Source: Euptelea pleiosperma (taxonomy: Eukaryota; Streptophyta; Magnoliopsida; Ranunculales; Eupteleaceae). From it: DNA of 64,000 bases. Made by a program: the position numbers and the translations under genes. The notes below the pieces were generated by a model that ran no database searches, was not told the origin of the DNA, and worked only from the letters and a program-made list of their open reading frames with translations. This document shows, piece after piece, positions 26,329-38,781 of the stretch (its first letter is position 1; every line of letters starts with the position of its first letter). The stretch covers positions 45,409,893 through 45,473,892 of the forward strand of contig CM068544.1 in assembly GCA_035048495.1 (NCBI GenBank), read 5' to 3'.

Positions 26329-26835
26329 GTGTTATCTAATTGCCTGATATCAAGCAGGTGGACAGAAATTATCTGAGTAAGAGGTGGTGTCGATCACAGT
26401 GGAGGGAAGTTAATCTGGCAGCCATATTGCTGTCTTTGATCCCTTCGATGGGACCCTTGCCTCAGTGGCAAGCCCTACTCCGCATGATACACTGGCTGCC
26501 TTGTTAGCGATTCCACCGGACACTGCTCCATGGTGGGATTAACGGGTACCCCAGGGACAAGAATGGGAAGCTGAGGTTGTCCTACGAGTGCACACCCATG
26601 AGCTAATTAGGGGAACAAACCGGTGGGAAAGGATGAGACTCACCAGAGAACACTTGCATCGAACTGGTGTAGGTAAGCACAAGTATAAGCTAAATACTAA
26701 ACAAAGGGATTACCTCAAGTAATGAGTTAAAGATTATTATGTGATGCCATGCTTCTTTGGCAGATTCATCAGCAGCACCTTCCACTTTCAATGGTAGGCT
26801 GGAAGAAGTGGAGAAATTTTAGACTGCTTGGGTTG
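26329..26835 (+). pseudogene. Truncated FBPase gene copy
   Basis: Resembles the intact FBPase gene 2.2 kb downstream: acceptor CACATGCAG|GTGTTATCTAATTGCCTGA matches the start of its exon 2, then remnants of VAVE.., [23 protein letters not shown] frameshifted [19 protein letters not shown] and, after an intron with TTTGGCAG|ATTCATCAG, the last exon (IHQ..., EEVEKF) ending in an early stop. The segment between the metal-site exon and the C-terminal third is deleted, and there are several frameshifts and stops. Intron borders are retained, so it arose by DNA duplication, not retroposition. Confidence 0.8.
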
Positions 26836-27310
26836 ATAGATCTTAAGAGCGTATCTACATCTCCAGCGAAGAAAATAGCAATGCTCTCGAGCAACGGTCA
26901 GTTATTTGCTGGGTAAATTGGGTGTGCCCCTATCTTCAACCATTTCTTATATTGACTTTGATTGTTCATGAGTTAGCCTTTCATGGTGCTATCATTGTGC
27001 CCTCTGATGGACAGGTGCGAGACTCCTACCAGGTTGTTTTCTTTCCCAATCACTGGTGGGGGTTTCTATGTAGGGAAAGAAAGACATTTGTACTTCTATC
27101 TTTTTTATATAATATCGACCTTGCCTACCGAAAAGAAGAAGACGATGTTCTTGAATAATCGAAATTGAGATGAGAGGTAACACGAGCATGGGAGGCTAAA
27201 ATTGATCATTTTTGTCCCTAATTTTGAATTCGAGCAAAGAACTCTAATTTTTAGAACCCCAACTGTCCATTACCTTTTTTTTTTGATAAGCAGCTATACA
27301 AGTGTATTTA

Positions 27311-27559
27311 GGCCCTGCTTGGTTCACTGCACTGGGATGCATTTTGCACTCCGGTGCAAGTGCGGTGAGTTGCATTGCAGTCACATAGCACAGTTTTTGG
27401 GCTGCACATGCCTGCATCTATTTACTTAAAAGAGTTTGCAAGGGCTTGGCAACGACTTGCACGCCAGCTCATTTGCGCGCCCCCAACCAATCACTTGTAA
27501 TCCCAAAACTCTGGCAAGTGAGTGCATTGCATCCCATTTGCATTGAACCAAGCAGGGCC
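27311..27559. mobile_element. Tourist-like (PIF/Harbinger) MITE
   Basis: A 249-bp element with inverted ends GGCCCTGCTTGGTTCA and the 3-bp target duplication TTA on both sides (27308-27310, 27560-27562). No coding capacity. Confidence 0.85.
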
Positions 27560-27639
27560 TTAAGTCTTGCCTTTCTGTGAAATTGTTTTTGCTCCCCCAG
27601 TAAGAGATCAAACTCGATCTCCAAGGCCTGTCAGAATGC

Positions 27640-27900
27640 CATGTGAGGACTCTTTTGACCCCACCGATCCATGAATGTTTGCCCACCCTTTGGTGGACCT
27701 AAACACTAAAAGTTAGCCTGACAAATAATTTCTAGCCGATTCACTCTGAGCACCCAAAAAATGCTCCAATCCATTGGCTAAAGATCACCCCATGAAATAT
27801 GCTCAAATCAAACGGCTGGAAATCACGAATTAGGCTGTTTTTTGGTGTGTTGGTACACCAAGGGGTGGGCCAAACATTTATGGGTCAGTGGACATGGTTC
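27640..27900. mobile_element. Worn fold-back family copy
   Basis: Arms AAAAGTTAGCCTGACAAATA and the inverse AATTAGGCTGTTTTTTGG with TGGGCCAAACATTTATGG. Ends are not preserved. Confidence 0.6.
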
Positions 27901-28554
27901 AAAATCTCGGGATCAGCCCATCTCACCCGAGACAAAGTGAGCCTCCTTTGGGAAACAGTGATATCGGGCGTCCACAAGATTTACCAACAGATAAAAAAAT
28001 GATACTCTTTTATCTTTATATTATTATTATCTTTTATTATTTTTATTATTATTATTTTATTATATTAATATTATAATTATATAATTATATTATATTCATT
28101 ATTTTTATATTCATTATTTTCATTTTTATTATTATATTCATTTTTAAATTTTTAAATTTAAAAATTTAATGAAAATGAATATTTTTTTATTTGGGTACAA
28201 ATATGAGATAAATCAAAAATAAGACGATCCATTTTTTAATCGGATCGTTGGGCTCCAAGCCCGATCCAGAACATCGGCCGAGACTTCTAACCATGAGTGG
28301 ACCTGAAAGAGTTGCCACTTGGTGTGGGAGCGAAAATTTTTCCATGGAAAAAACAGTGCTGCTTTGGAATAAGTTGTATGGAAATAAAAATCTAATTCAA
28401 AGATAAGTGGGACGACTAAAACATAAATCGTTACCAGCCATTCAAATCAAAACGTCTGCATAGTACACATTGCACAACCCAAAAGAGAGAAAAAATCAAG
28501 AAAAATTTGGACAACGCAGGAGAGAAATAAAAATCAAGAAAAAACAGAGAAGCC

Positions 28555-30921
28555 ATGGTTGGAGCAATTCAAACATCATCGCAGCTCCTCTTCTCCCGTT
28601 CTCATTCTTCAATCTCTCGTCTCTCTCCTTTCCATCGATGCGTCTCCTACAATGGGATTCTCCTCTCATACCCTGACAACAACAAGAGACACGGTGGTGC
28701 CGCCACCACAATCCGGTGTACGGCAGCATCAGAGGCGAAGACCAAGCAAAAGAAGAGCAGTAGGTTCCAGATTGAAAACCTAACGACCTGGTTGTTGAAA
28801 GAAGAGCAAGCCGGTATCATCGATGCCGAGCTCACGATAGTTCTCTCCAGCATATCCTTGGCTTGTAAGCAGATCGCTTCGCTCCTACAGAGAGCTAGCA
28901 TTTCTGAACTCACGGGATCTCAGGGCACCATCAACGTGCAAGGAGAAGACCAGAGGAAGCTCGACGTCATCTCCAACGAGGTCGGTAATTGTTCTTCGTT
29001 ACTTACAAGTCAAACTGTGTCGTTCTAAAATGCGCCCTGGGTGAATTTAACAAAGTAGAGATAACCATACCTTGGAGAGAATTTAAAGAACATTTTTTGA
29101 TCTGTTATTGCTGATTTGTTATCAGAACCTGGGCCCACGGCTGATACCATTAGACTTGTTCTATCCTTAAACTCAACCAAAACATTTGTTCACAAAGTGC
29201 AGGTGTTCTCTAACTGCCTGAGATCCACCGGAAGGACAGGGATTATAGCGTCCGAGGAAGAGGAGGTACCAATTGCAGTGGAAGAAACTTACTCGGGAAA
29301 CTACATTGTCGTCTTCGACCCAATCGATGGATCGGCAAACATCGACACCGCCTTAACCACCGGATCCATCTTCGGCATATACCACCCCAATGACCAGTGC
29401 CTCGCTGATATTGATGACGACGCCATGGTAATTATTTTGTTCATATGTTGAGCTTTTTCCAATAGGAATTGTGATCAATGGTGGTGTGACTTGTCATTGG
29501 TGGGTCTCAACACAATGGATAGAATCACTGTGATCATATTACCATATACACCAAACGATCCAGTTGTTAAAAATTACACAATGAATCTAATTTTTCCTCA
29601 TACATTATACACCTCACAGAGATGAGAATTCCCCCTTCCAAGGACTAAAGTGGTTCTAATTCTAAATTTCTAATCATCCTAGTTGTTTGAGATGTTGCAC
29701 AATGCAGCTCGGCCAGGTGGAACAGAAATGTGTTGTTAGCGTGTGCCAACCTGGCAGAAATTTATTGGCCGCGGGATACTGCTTGTACTCGAGCTCGGTA
29801 GTCTTCGTGCTCTCCATAGGGAAAGGGGTTTTCGCGTTCACCTTGGACCCTACCTATGGGGAGTTCGTCTTAACACATAAGAACATACAGATACCCAAGT
29901 CGGGTAAAATCTATTCATTTAATGAAGCGAATTACGAGTTATGGGACGATAAACTGAAGAAGTATATTGATGACCTCAAGAAACCAGGCTCCACCAGCAA
30001 GCGCTACTCCGCCCGATACATCGGTTGCCTTGTTGGCGAAATCCATCGAATGCTCCTCTATGGTGGGATCTACGGCAATCCAAGCAACATGAAGAGCAAG
30101 AAGGGGAATCTGAGGCTTCTGTATGAGTGTGCACCGATGAGCTATTTAGTGGAACAAGCTGGGGGGAAAGGATCAGATGGTCACCAGAGAATACTCGATA
30201 TCGAACCAGAGGAGGTAAACATACTACACAAGTAGGAGTTTATGTAAAGTTAGTCATGGCAGTTTGTAACTTATTGATCAATCATTAATTACAAATTAAA
30301 ATAGACCAAATGTTACACAAAAGATTTAACATCCAATAGAGGATTAGAAATCCAGTGAGAACGCTTATCTAATGTAGAAATGTGTCTGATATGCACTAAC
30401 TGATCATGGATGAGGTTGTTTAGGGTTCATGGGTATATAAACTTTGATATCTGTATCACACAAATCCTTCTTGTAATGTTTCTTTTGCTTTCTCAATCAT
30501 TTCTGGTTCTTCATAGTAGTTAGATGGTTTCCTTGAACTTTTCAGAACTAAAAAGTAAACAATCTGAATGAAGTGATTATCTCAAGGCCATTATAACAGT
30601 AATGCTCCAAGGCCATTATGTTATTTGCTAAAAAAAGGCTCAAGAACATTACAATGGATTGTGTTATTTTACTGTTATCAATGTTATCTTTCAAAAAAAC
30701 TAATACTATTTTGAGTGTTTTTTTACAGAGTTTACCAGTCATAACAGTAATAACAGTATAATTACCTGTTCATTATAATGTTATAACAGTTCAATTTAAA
30801 CCTTGATCAAGTAATAAGCTATTGACCATTTTTATCATGTCTTTCACAGATTCATCAGCGTGTTCCACTTTTCATTGGAAGCCCAGAAGAAATTGAGAAA
30901 TTGCAGAAGTACTTAGCGTGA
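28555..30921 (+). CDS. CFBP1: Chloroplast fructose-1,6-bisphosphatase
   Basis: Hydrolyses fructose 1,6-bisphosphate in the Calvin cycle in the chloroplast stroma. Exons 28555-28980, 29203-29427, 29708-30214 and 30850-30921 all join in phase 0, giving 409 residues. Residues 1 to about 58 are a Ser/Arg-rich transit peptide ending near TIRCTAA. Then come the LTTWLLKEEQAG start of the catalytic domain, QGEDQRKLDVISNE, the metal site VVFDPIDGSANID (about 178-190), YSARYIG, LLYECAPMSYLVEQAGGKGSDG and the end PLFIGSPEEIEKLQKYLA. Cys208, Cys225 and Cys230 (NDQC, KCVVSVC) correspond to the thioredoxin-regulated loop of the plastid isoform; cytosolic FBPase lacks it. The loop is a few residues shorter than in pea. 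The usual FDPLDGSSNID reads FDPIDGSANID. A degraded copy lies upstream at 26.3 kb. Confidence 0.93.
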
Positions 30922-31576
30922 TAACACCTAAAGCCAAACAATCTTAATTTACTTTATATTGATGACATTCTGCAGAAATATTCAGAAAGTTGGATTATTA
31001 TTATGTCTCAACTCTCTATTTTTTAATCATTTTTTGTACTTTGGATAAGCTGGTTATGTTAAACCTCAAAGGAGGCCCCTGTTTGGCTGACTTTTGTTCT
31101 TTTATCAATCAATCGACAATGAGAGTTCTTTCCAATTTGCAATTGGTCAGTCTTTCCCTTGTGAATCTATCAACTACTTAGGACCAGGGCAGGAATCGAA
31201 GATTCCATTTCAGCAGGCAAAGGAATATAACGCAGGTGCAGAGCAGACTGAATCATAGGCATGGAATGTTTCAAGTTGTTTCTCACAAACTCACCAAAAA
31301 CTGTACAACCAAGTTCAGGACAGAACAATATTCGACTAGATTCATTGCATTAGCATGCTTACAGAGCATATTGTATTTTCCCAGACCTTCAATTAGGTTT
31401 TTGGGCATAAAAAAATGTAGAGGGGAAGGTAGAGGGGGAAGGGAAATGTGGTTAGATCAAAGAAATGCTGAATGATCTTCCAATCTGGTTAGAACTTTGA
31501 ACAAAAGGTAGCATCTTTCGTGTTCTGTAGATGATACCATGTCAGTCCCTAAAACTCTTCTCAAATGTTAAACCAT
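30922..31576. other. Gap between convergent FBPase and LisH genes
   Basis: The two genes are tail to tail. The stretch should hold both 3' untranslated regions; nothing else is seen. Confidence 0.5.
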
Positions 31577-34174
31577 TCAATCTCTTGCTGACAGATTCTC
31601 TTGACCCAAAGAAGGGCGTCTTCCATTCTTAGCTGCAAATCCATTCAAACCAAGAACCCATGTCAATGATTCTAATTCCTCCAAAAGAAACAGGAGAAGA
31701 AAATGAGAATGAGAGAATCAAATACCAGGACTTAAAATTCTTATGCTTTTTGTTATAGACTTCATCGATGCCAAAGAATCTGGACCTGTTTGTTAACCAA
31801 ACAAGACGAAGATGTTAATAAGAATATAAAGTGAGGATGGAAGAAGTCGCCAGTAAAAAAGAAGTCTCATCACCTTGTATGTTCATGTCTTTCTCACAAA
31901 AAACTTCTGTTACAGTTGATGAAAGCTCAGATAAAGTTTGAAAGGTTTGATCTGCCTCCACACTTCCATCCCCTGACTCATGTGATGGTCTAAATGTGGA
32001 ATTAAAAAACAAAAAACATATTAGAATAGTAATAATAAAGACAAGAAGAAGCAAGTTGGCTACAGAACAAAGAAAAAGGTACCCTGAGGTAAGGTCAGTA
32101 GCAGAATCCAAGGCCATCTGACAAGGAAATCCAACTCCTTCGTAGTCAAGATCTATATCAACTAAAAGTTCAGAGAGGGAGAAATCTGCACCAAAAACAT
32201 CAAAATTAGGGATATCCATGTCGAAGATATCCAATTCCCCATTGTGTCCAGATGTAGAAATATCAGCTGTCGTGGTTTTCTCCAAGCTCGCTGGAGATTC
32301 AGATGCATCAAAATCCAGTCTCCCTTTTACATGATCCCTCTTGCCCAGCCTCTTCAAATTTGTTTTGACGGGCGAGGAAGAAGAAATATAATGGTTCCTC
32401 TCCATTGAATAATAAGCTACATGTTTGAAAGGGCTCACAGTAACTGTCTTGGAAGAAATTACAGGACAGTTGGTGGGGGTGATCTCCTGAGGGGTATTGC
32501 TGCCAGTGGAATTAATAAGGGAAGAACTATCCAAAGGAGAAACAGATTTATCAGCTTGAGAGGTCAATGCTTGTGGAGGGGTTTTCGGACTAGGCGAATT
32601 GGTTTGGGGGCACAAGGGAGGCTGCTTGAACAAGCTCTTTGCAACAGAGGATCCCTGAGCTGAAGGCCCACTTGGGAGATGGTTATGAGGCTTGGATCGA
32701 ATCACAGAACACGGCCGCTGAACTGTTTCTTTAATACCGGTTGTGTTAAGTGCTTGTAAGGGTATCATAGAACCTGCAAGAAATGAAGGAATAACAATAA
32801 CATCAATAACAAAGGAGAAATGATTTTGAGGGCGTATTCTTACATATCACAAACTTTTAAAGAAAATTACCTGCAGCTGGTGATAGCTTTGTGGGTACTT
32901 GACTGCAAGGTCTCTTTACATTTGGAGGGACATCAGGAACAAGTCTTGAACCTTTTCTTTTGTTTCTAGATGGGAAGTTGGCTGCGGGAGTTAAAAAATT
33001 GGTGGGTTCCATAGTGTTCTTGGAAGGCCATGGGACAGAATTTGAGGCAGAGGTGTTGTTCATGGAATAGCCTGCTAATTAAACATCAAAAATAAATTTC
33101 TTTCAGTTTCGTTAGTTTTTGATTCTCATGACAACCTGATGTTTATGACAGATTTATAAAGAAACCGACCCACCTGATCACTAACTAGGCCAATTTTTTC
33201 ATTAAAAGTCCGTATTCGACTCAAAGCACAAACTACCAAGTAATCTTGACTAACTTCAAATCAATCATCAAGTTTTTTGACATAGTTTATTAATTTTATC
33301 CTCAGCAAGTTGCAATGTGGTATCACAGTGAGGTTTTCAAGTTCAGGTTTCTTTAGTTTCCATGCTACAACTCAATTCTTGGAAATGGAACCATGGCATG
33401 GCACCCATTTTAGTGATTCACAAATAGTAAATGCAGTAATAAAGAGATCTAAAGATTATAGTTTTCTAGACTTATCTGCATCCCTGCCTTTAAAAATATG
33501 AAATTGGCAATTGTGACAGCTATGTAACCAAAAATGTTGGAATTCAATGGATCATTGTGCAAACACCATGCCTTAGTAACCAAAAACTCTTATTAGGGGC
33601 ACCATTCCCACTCCAAAACCCCGATTTAACAGTTTTAGATCCGATCCTTCTCTGAATAGTACCTGAAGGGGACCCTGCAGTTGGATCTGATTGAGGAGCC
33701 AGTGCCATTGATTTTGTCGCAGTGGCTGATATTGAAGGCGGAGTGATGCTTCCGCTGGAGTTGTAAGCGTGCATGACATTATGCATACCCTGCAAGAGCG
33801 TCTCGACGCGGCATTTCTCCTGATCGACCCGACATTTCTCCTGCTCCAACATCACCTTTTGCTCCTTCAAACATATATACTCATCCAAGATCGCCCCCAA
33901 ACTCAACAAACTCTTGGGCGCCTGTGAATCGCCACAAACTTGTTAGATTAAAGATCCAACTCAATGAAAGAACCAAAAAGAAAGAAGCAAACACACATAC
34001 CTCTCGAACTTGGGTTTTGGAAATGAGGGTAGAAGCTTCGGTTCTAAAGATGGAGCGAGTCTGGGTGTAGTCGTTATCGGAGAGATATCGATCGACGATA
34101 AAGGCGACTTGGACCGGGGTCACCTTCCCCTTCCCTAAATTCTCTACTTTCTTCGCTTTTGTTTGCTTCCCCAT
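31577..34174 (-). CDS. LisH-domain protein of unknown function
   Basis: Seven exons on the minus strand splice in phase: 34001-34174, 33663-33921, 32871-33071, 32083-32773, 31874-31989, 31726-31785 and 31577-31632, giving 518 residues. Residues about 20-52 (VAFIVDRYLSDNDYTQTRSI) form a LisH dimerisation motif. Residues about 70-105 (LKEQKVMLEQEKCRVDQEKC) look like a coiled coil. A basic stretch SRNKRKGSR may be a nuclear signal. The middle is long, Ser/Pro/Thr-rich and probably disordered. An acidic-hydrophobic patch near the C-terminus (ELDIFDMDIPNFDVFGADF) resembles activation or docking regions. Together this suggests a dimeric nuclear adaptor, but that is inference. The leader has an AG repeat at about 34267. 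The start is the first ATG and begins the conserved MGKQTKAKK. Confidence 0.85.
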
Positions 34175-34266
34175 CTCTTCTTCCGGAGAAAAGAGGGAAT
34201 GGAGAAAAGAGGGACGGAGAGAGAGGATGGAAGCAGAGAAGTAGAAGTTGCAGGGTTGAAGGGGAT

Positions 34267-34294
<28 letters not shown>
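34267..34294. repeat. (AG)n repeat in LisH gene leader
   Basis: About 14 AG units roughly 95 bp before the LisH start codon (CT on the coding strand), a common feature of plant 5' leaders. Confidence 0.85.
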
Positions 34295-34297
<3 letters not shown>

Positions 34298-35397
34298 AGA
34301 AGATTAAAAAGGAGATAGCGAAAGAAAGAGAGGGAGAACGCGGGAGTTTTCGAAATTTTAGAGGAGAAACGCAGAAGCGGTTTCCTTCGTTTTTTTCTTA
34401 CTCCCTCCCGATCAAGTTGGCGGGTTTTTTCATTTTTTTAACTTCTGTTTTCTATTTCAAGTTTTACTCTTACCTCTGTTTGCATCGTCGTCCCTAGGCT
34501 AGGACTGCTAATGATCATCGAGATTCCCACCTGAATACGAATCCCAAAGATAATAAGGGCATTTTATAGAACATCCAATGGTTTGGACCTTAGGACGACA
34601 ATGCTAGAGTATCGTCCTAGGGACGACGCTATCATTTACTAAAGTTTTAAGTTTTAAGTTTCAACTTCTTTATTGGATCAAATTGAGAGGGAAAATTTGC
34701 GAAAAGGAACATAAAACTTGACCCGCCGAGAATGTGTACCATTAAAATAGTGGGCCACCTCTTGAATGGGGCTAACCGAAAAACGCACCAGACGGACAGC
34801 TCTAACAGTTCGATCTGAAAATCTTTTTAATCAAATTCTAGGCCGTAGTACGTCTACCTTCATATCTAGTCGTTGGATTCAAGCATTTTCGTGAGGTGAT
34901 TCCTAGCTGTTGAATTTTTTCAGGTGCTCATCAAATGGCTTGAAATCAGCAATCAGGCCGATTTTAGGCGTGTAAGTCCATCTTGTGGTGTGCCACCTTG
35001 TGCCCCATAATGTTGCAATGAGAGCTCACTGCAGCCAACAGGAAAAAAAAAATTGATAGATAGATAGCCAACAGAAAATTTCAACGAAAACTAGGACCAT
35101 AAATTTAATCACGGGGGCATAATTGTGTCCTTTTGTCATTCATAATCTACTCTACTTTGACCAAGGCCCTTCTTGCTTGCCTAAGGCTATTTTCTATATT
35201 CCTAAAAATGTCCTTAGTTTTACGTTCTTTTCTTTACTTTAATCACTTAAGAGAGGCTTTTTAGTCTTTTTAGTGTAAAAGCACACTTCACCCTATAAGC
35301 AGTTAAGTGTCACATCCTGCAGCTTGTTTAATGCTCCTATCTTACTAAAAAAAAAATCTTTATTTCTAATATGACCTTTAAATTCCTCAAATGTTCA

Positions 35398-35803
35398 GAG
35401 TAAAACTTGTATCACAAGATGTTGTGACAGAAGCTGGTCACAACACCCAATACGAGCCACGTGGCACATGATCAGAGGGCGCTGACTGTATGGATGTTTG
35501 TCCAGTCCCTCGGTAGACCTACAAACCAAAAATCAGCTTGATTAGTGGTTTATAACCTTTGGATTTTTGCACCCAAATAACTCTCAATAATGCTCAAATT
35601 CCTACCGTTAAAATCAACCCATGAAAATAACTTCAATCGAATCGGTTAGAAATCATGAATCAGGCTGATTTTTTGTGTACTGGTCCACCGAGTGACTAGC
35701 CCAACATCCATACAGTCATCATCCTCTAATAGTATGACACATGGCTCGTATTGAGTGCTGTGACCAGCTTCCGTCACAACATCTTGTGACACAAGTTTTA
35801 CTC
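35398..35803. mobile_element. Fold-back element, GAGTAAAACTTGTATCACAA ends
   Basis: A 406-bp palindrome. Flanks AAATGTTCA (35389-35397) and AAATGTACA (35804-35812) form an 8/9 target duplication. The arms are near-perfect for 100+ bp, with the family inner stem (ATGTTTGTCCAGTCCCTC, AAAAATCAGCTTGATTAGTG). Confidence 0.88.
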
Positions 35804-35984
35804 AAATGTACAAACATTGCTTCTTTTAATTTTTTGAAATGTTTTACTTCATACAGGGGTGGTTGCTTTGATCGTTCAATATTTTCACATTTCAATTCAC
35901 TTTTTTCCTCGTTTAATGTGTTCATGTGGGGTGTGTCAACTCCTTTCTAGTTACTCCTAGAAAAAATTTAATGTTGGCATCCAT

Positions 35985-36235
35985 TGATGATGGACCATAT
36001 GCTTATATTCTGAGTCACATGGCTTACTATGAGAGGCCACTGACTATTAATTTGGACGTTTGGAACATCCTTAAATTAGACGTATGTAACAAAAATCAGC
36101 ATGATTAGTGATTTCTAACTTTTGATCTGAGTACCCCAAATAATGATCGAAATCCACGGTAAAAAATAAACCATTAAACATCCATACGGTTAGTGATCTC
36201 TAAGAGTATGCCATGTGGCTCAGGTCCATCATCAA
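35985..36235. mobile_element. Worn fold-back element, GATGATGGACC ends
   Basis: Ends GATGATGGACC and its inverse GGTCCATCATC. Inside are AAAAATCAGCATGATTAGTG and ACATCCATACGGTTAGTG. The right inner arm is partly deleted. No clear target duplication. Confidence 0.65.
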
Positions 36236-36416
36236 GGTGAATGTAAACATGGGGGTGTGTAAACCGGTTACCCGTGGGGTTGCATTTTCCAAAAAGAAAC
36301 ATCTTTGAAGCGTTAATGCGCTGAGGGGGATTCTGCTGTGGAGTCCTCGCCGTCCCTCTCCCTCTCCTTTCCACTCACTTCTCTCCTTCCTCCCTTTGCA
36401 GTCACATAGTTCTCAG

Positions 36417-38735
36417 GCAGCCTTAAAAATGTGGGGGCGTGGAGCTCAAACCTTGCTCTCTTGGCTGCCCAATGGTGGGGCGGGGATTTCCGATCAGGAG
36501 ACCATCGAATGCTTTGCTACCTTCTTGCCAGAAACTACCCGGATATCGATTTCAAGGTAATTGTGATTTTTTTTTTCTTAAATTCATGATTTGATTTTTC
36601 TAGGTTGGACGCGAATTTTATTGTCAATGGACTTGATGGTGGGAACCAAACTAAGTTTTTATCTTAAGATAAGTTCAATTCATGTTTTTTGGCTTCTGCA
36701 TTATATGCAAGTTTTATTCGTAGTGGTTTATTGGCTTTGTTAGTGCGAATTAGATTAGTTTTATCTCAGTTTCAGTTCAAGCGAATTCATGCTTTTGTGT
36801 TTCAATTCTGCAGATAACATGGTCTTGTTCTTGAGAATTTGTTTGGATTTTACTTGGGTTCAGTTTCCTTTGAAAGGTCCATTTAATTTCAAGGATTTAA
36901 GGGATCTACCTTGACTCTGCAAGTGGTTGTATATAATGGCTGGATCGGTTCTATGTAACCTAGGTTTAAAATATCATCCTGTTTCATTAATCTCGATAAG
37001 CCGATGGAACAAGACATCTTGGCCAAAGATAGAACAAGACAATGAAAAAATAGTATGTCATGATATGATTAAACCATTGTTTTAATGCTTAATTAAGTTA
37101 CAAAATTATTTTTTTTAACATGCATATCTGTTATAAAAGGTATATACCATGAAAATTAACTTTTAAACCAATTTTAATACTTAATTAAGGTTTTAAGACA
37201 ATACATTTCCCTATGTATACACTACCAAAATGAGATGTCTCAACATACTAATGAAACGAGACATCTCGGTAGAGACAGATTGATACGAAACGAGATTTTG
37301 AACCGTGCATGTAACTCTGTGCTTCGCTAATAGCCTAATACAATTAAAAACCTCATTTTTTTTAGTGTCATTTTGTCCATTTTCATTTGGGTGTCAAAAC
37401 TCATCTAGTTCCAGTATTGAGAATTATTTCTGAAAAGAATTTGGGACCAAACTGTTGGAATTTTGGATGTCTCTACTACATGGTCTAAAAATAGTCATGA
37501 GCAAACAATTTATCAAATGTCTCTTTATCGGTGGTAAAAGCTTTTGACTTATTCAGGTTTATGCTCCCACCATCCAGGTTAAAGGAAGTTAAAGAGCAGC
37601 TCAGTTTGTCAATTTTCATGAAGCCAAAAAGCAGTTAATATTTTTTCCTTTTTTTCTGTACATGTCACCAGGGAATAATGTTATTTCCGTCTGAGTCCCC
37701 TGCTCCCATCCTTAAGCTCATTGAGGATCATGCTAGGGGTTGTAAATACAAACGTACGTAATTTTTTTTGCTAATCGATATAGCTGGTAGGGTTACCAAA
37801 GAAAACAAAAAACGGAGATACATGATGTCAATCAGAAAATGCAGAGAATGCAATGAAGTTGGCGTCTTCGTTGGATCCAAAGTTGGTTAAATGTAATAAG
37901 TCACTGTTCATCCACCAATTGGTAAACTTGTGAGAACCACTTGTCAAACAAGTAGTTCACCATTATGTTTTAAATAATTGTTGAGTTCTGGTTCCTAAGT
38001 TTCTCTGCTATTGTCTTTTTTTTTCCTCTGCTTATGTTAGATGCACTGAATTCACCCAGTTCTTAACAAAGGATGCTCTTTTATGAAAAATAAGCAAAAT
38101 GCTGAGTTGTATTCCATGGCTCTGTCAGGCTTAAACCCCTAAAATGCCTCTTAAAGCTATTATAAACCTGAGAAAGAGTTCTCAAATTTTCCTATTTTCT
38201 AAACTCTAATCCTAAGAAGGCCCGATCAAGTCATCAATCAAGTCTCAGTTATGATCGACGTTTTAAATGGACTCAAAAATTTTGAAATCTGGTCTGGTCA
38301 AGTGTGCTTTCAGTAAAATTTCTATTTCATGATTTCTAGTGATACACTCTGAATTTTCTTTCGGCCAATTTCTTAAGTCCTCTTAATTATCTCCTTTTTC
38401 GTGCTAACTTTCTTCAACGAGTATTTGTCGCTCTAACATGAAACTGGCTTTTACACCTAATCAGAAAATGGCAAATCAACAAGCCCAAGCCTGTTTCTGC
38501 CGATGACATTGAAGCAATCTCTGACGAGCAAAAGAGGAACAAGAAAAAAACCAACCAAGCAGTCAGAGAAGAGAAACAGGAAGAATCAGTCTTCTATGAT
38601 GAAGAGCTGAATATGAATGCTTATCTAGATTCAAGAGATGTTACAAATTCTGTCACAGATCCTAAGCCAAAGAGGAGACCAAGAAAAGGCTCAGAAACTC
38701 TTGCGAGTAAGCCTATCAACAGGAGGGAACGATAA
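36417..38735 (+). CDS. Unidentified multi-exon gene or relic
   Basis: Three open stretches with splice sites agree in phase: about 36417-36556 (ends DFK|GTAATT), 37672-37757 and 38465-38735. The joined reading contains GDHRMLCYLLARNYPDIDFK, then GIMLFPSESPAPILKLIEDH, then a highly charged tail (SADDIEAISDEQKRNKKK, PKPKRRPRKGSETL) ending in a stop. The tail looks nuclear. I do not recognise the family, no start codon lies in this frame of the first exon, and other frames of the same exons are also open, so the model may be wrong or 5' exons may be missing. A hAT-like MITE sits in the first intron. Confidence 0.35.
36960..37307. mobile_element. hAT-like MITE
   Basis: Ends CTAGGTTTAAAATATC and (inverted) CACGGTTCAAAATCTC. 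Flanks TATGTAAC and CATGTAAC match 7/8, the hAT duplication length. Internal arms contain ACGAGACATCTCGG-like words. Confidence 0.7.
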
Positions 38736-38781
38736 GCTCCTTATCCCAGGTTCTAGTGTTGAAGTTTTGTCTGGGCCTTCT

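Larger units (their letters stand above)
26836..28554. other. Region between FBPase relic and gene
   Basis: Holds a Tourist-like MITE, a worn fold-back copy (27640-27900) and a run of TTATTATT/TATTAT simple sequence at 28008-28190. No core promoter motif for the FBPase gene could be fixed with confidence. Confidence 0.5.
34498..36416. other. Intergenic stretch with fold-back elements
   Basis: 34890-35000 keeps one arm of the fold-back family (AGCAATCAGGCCGATTTTAG). Two fuller copies follow (listed). No gene seen. Confidence 0.5.

Noticed and set aside
28008..28190. Matrix attachment or origin signal in the AT run
   Set aside because: Simple TTATT repeats only; no supporting motif.
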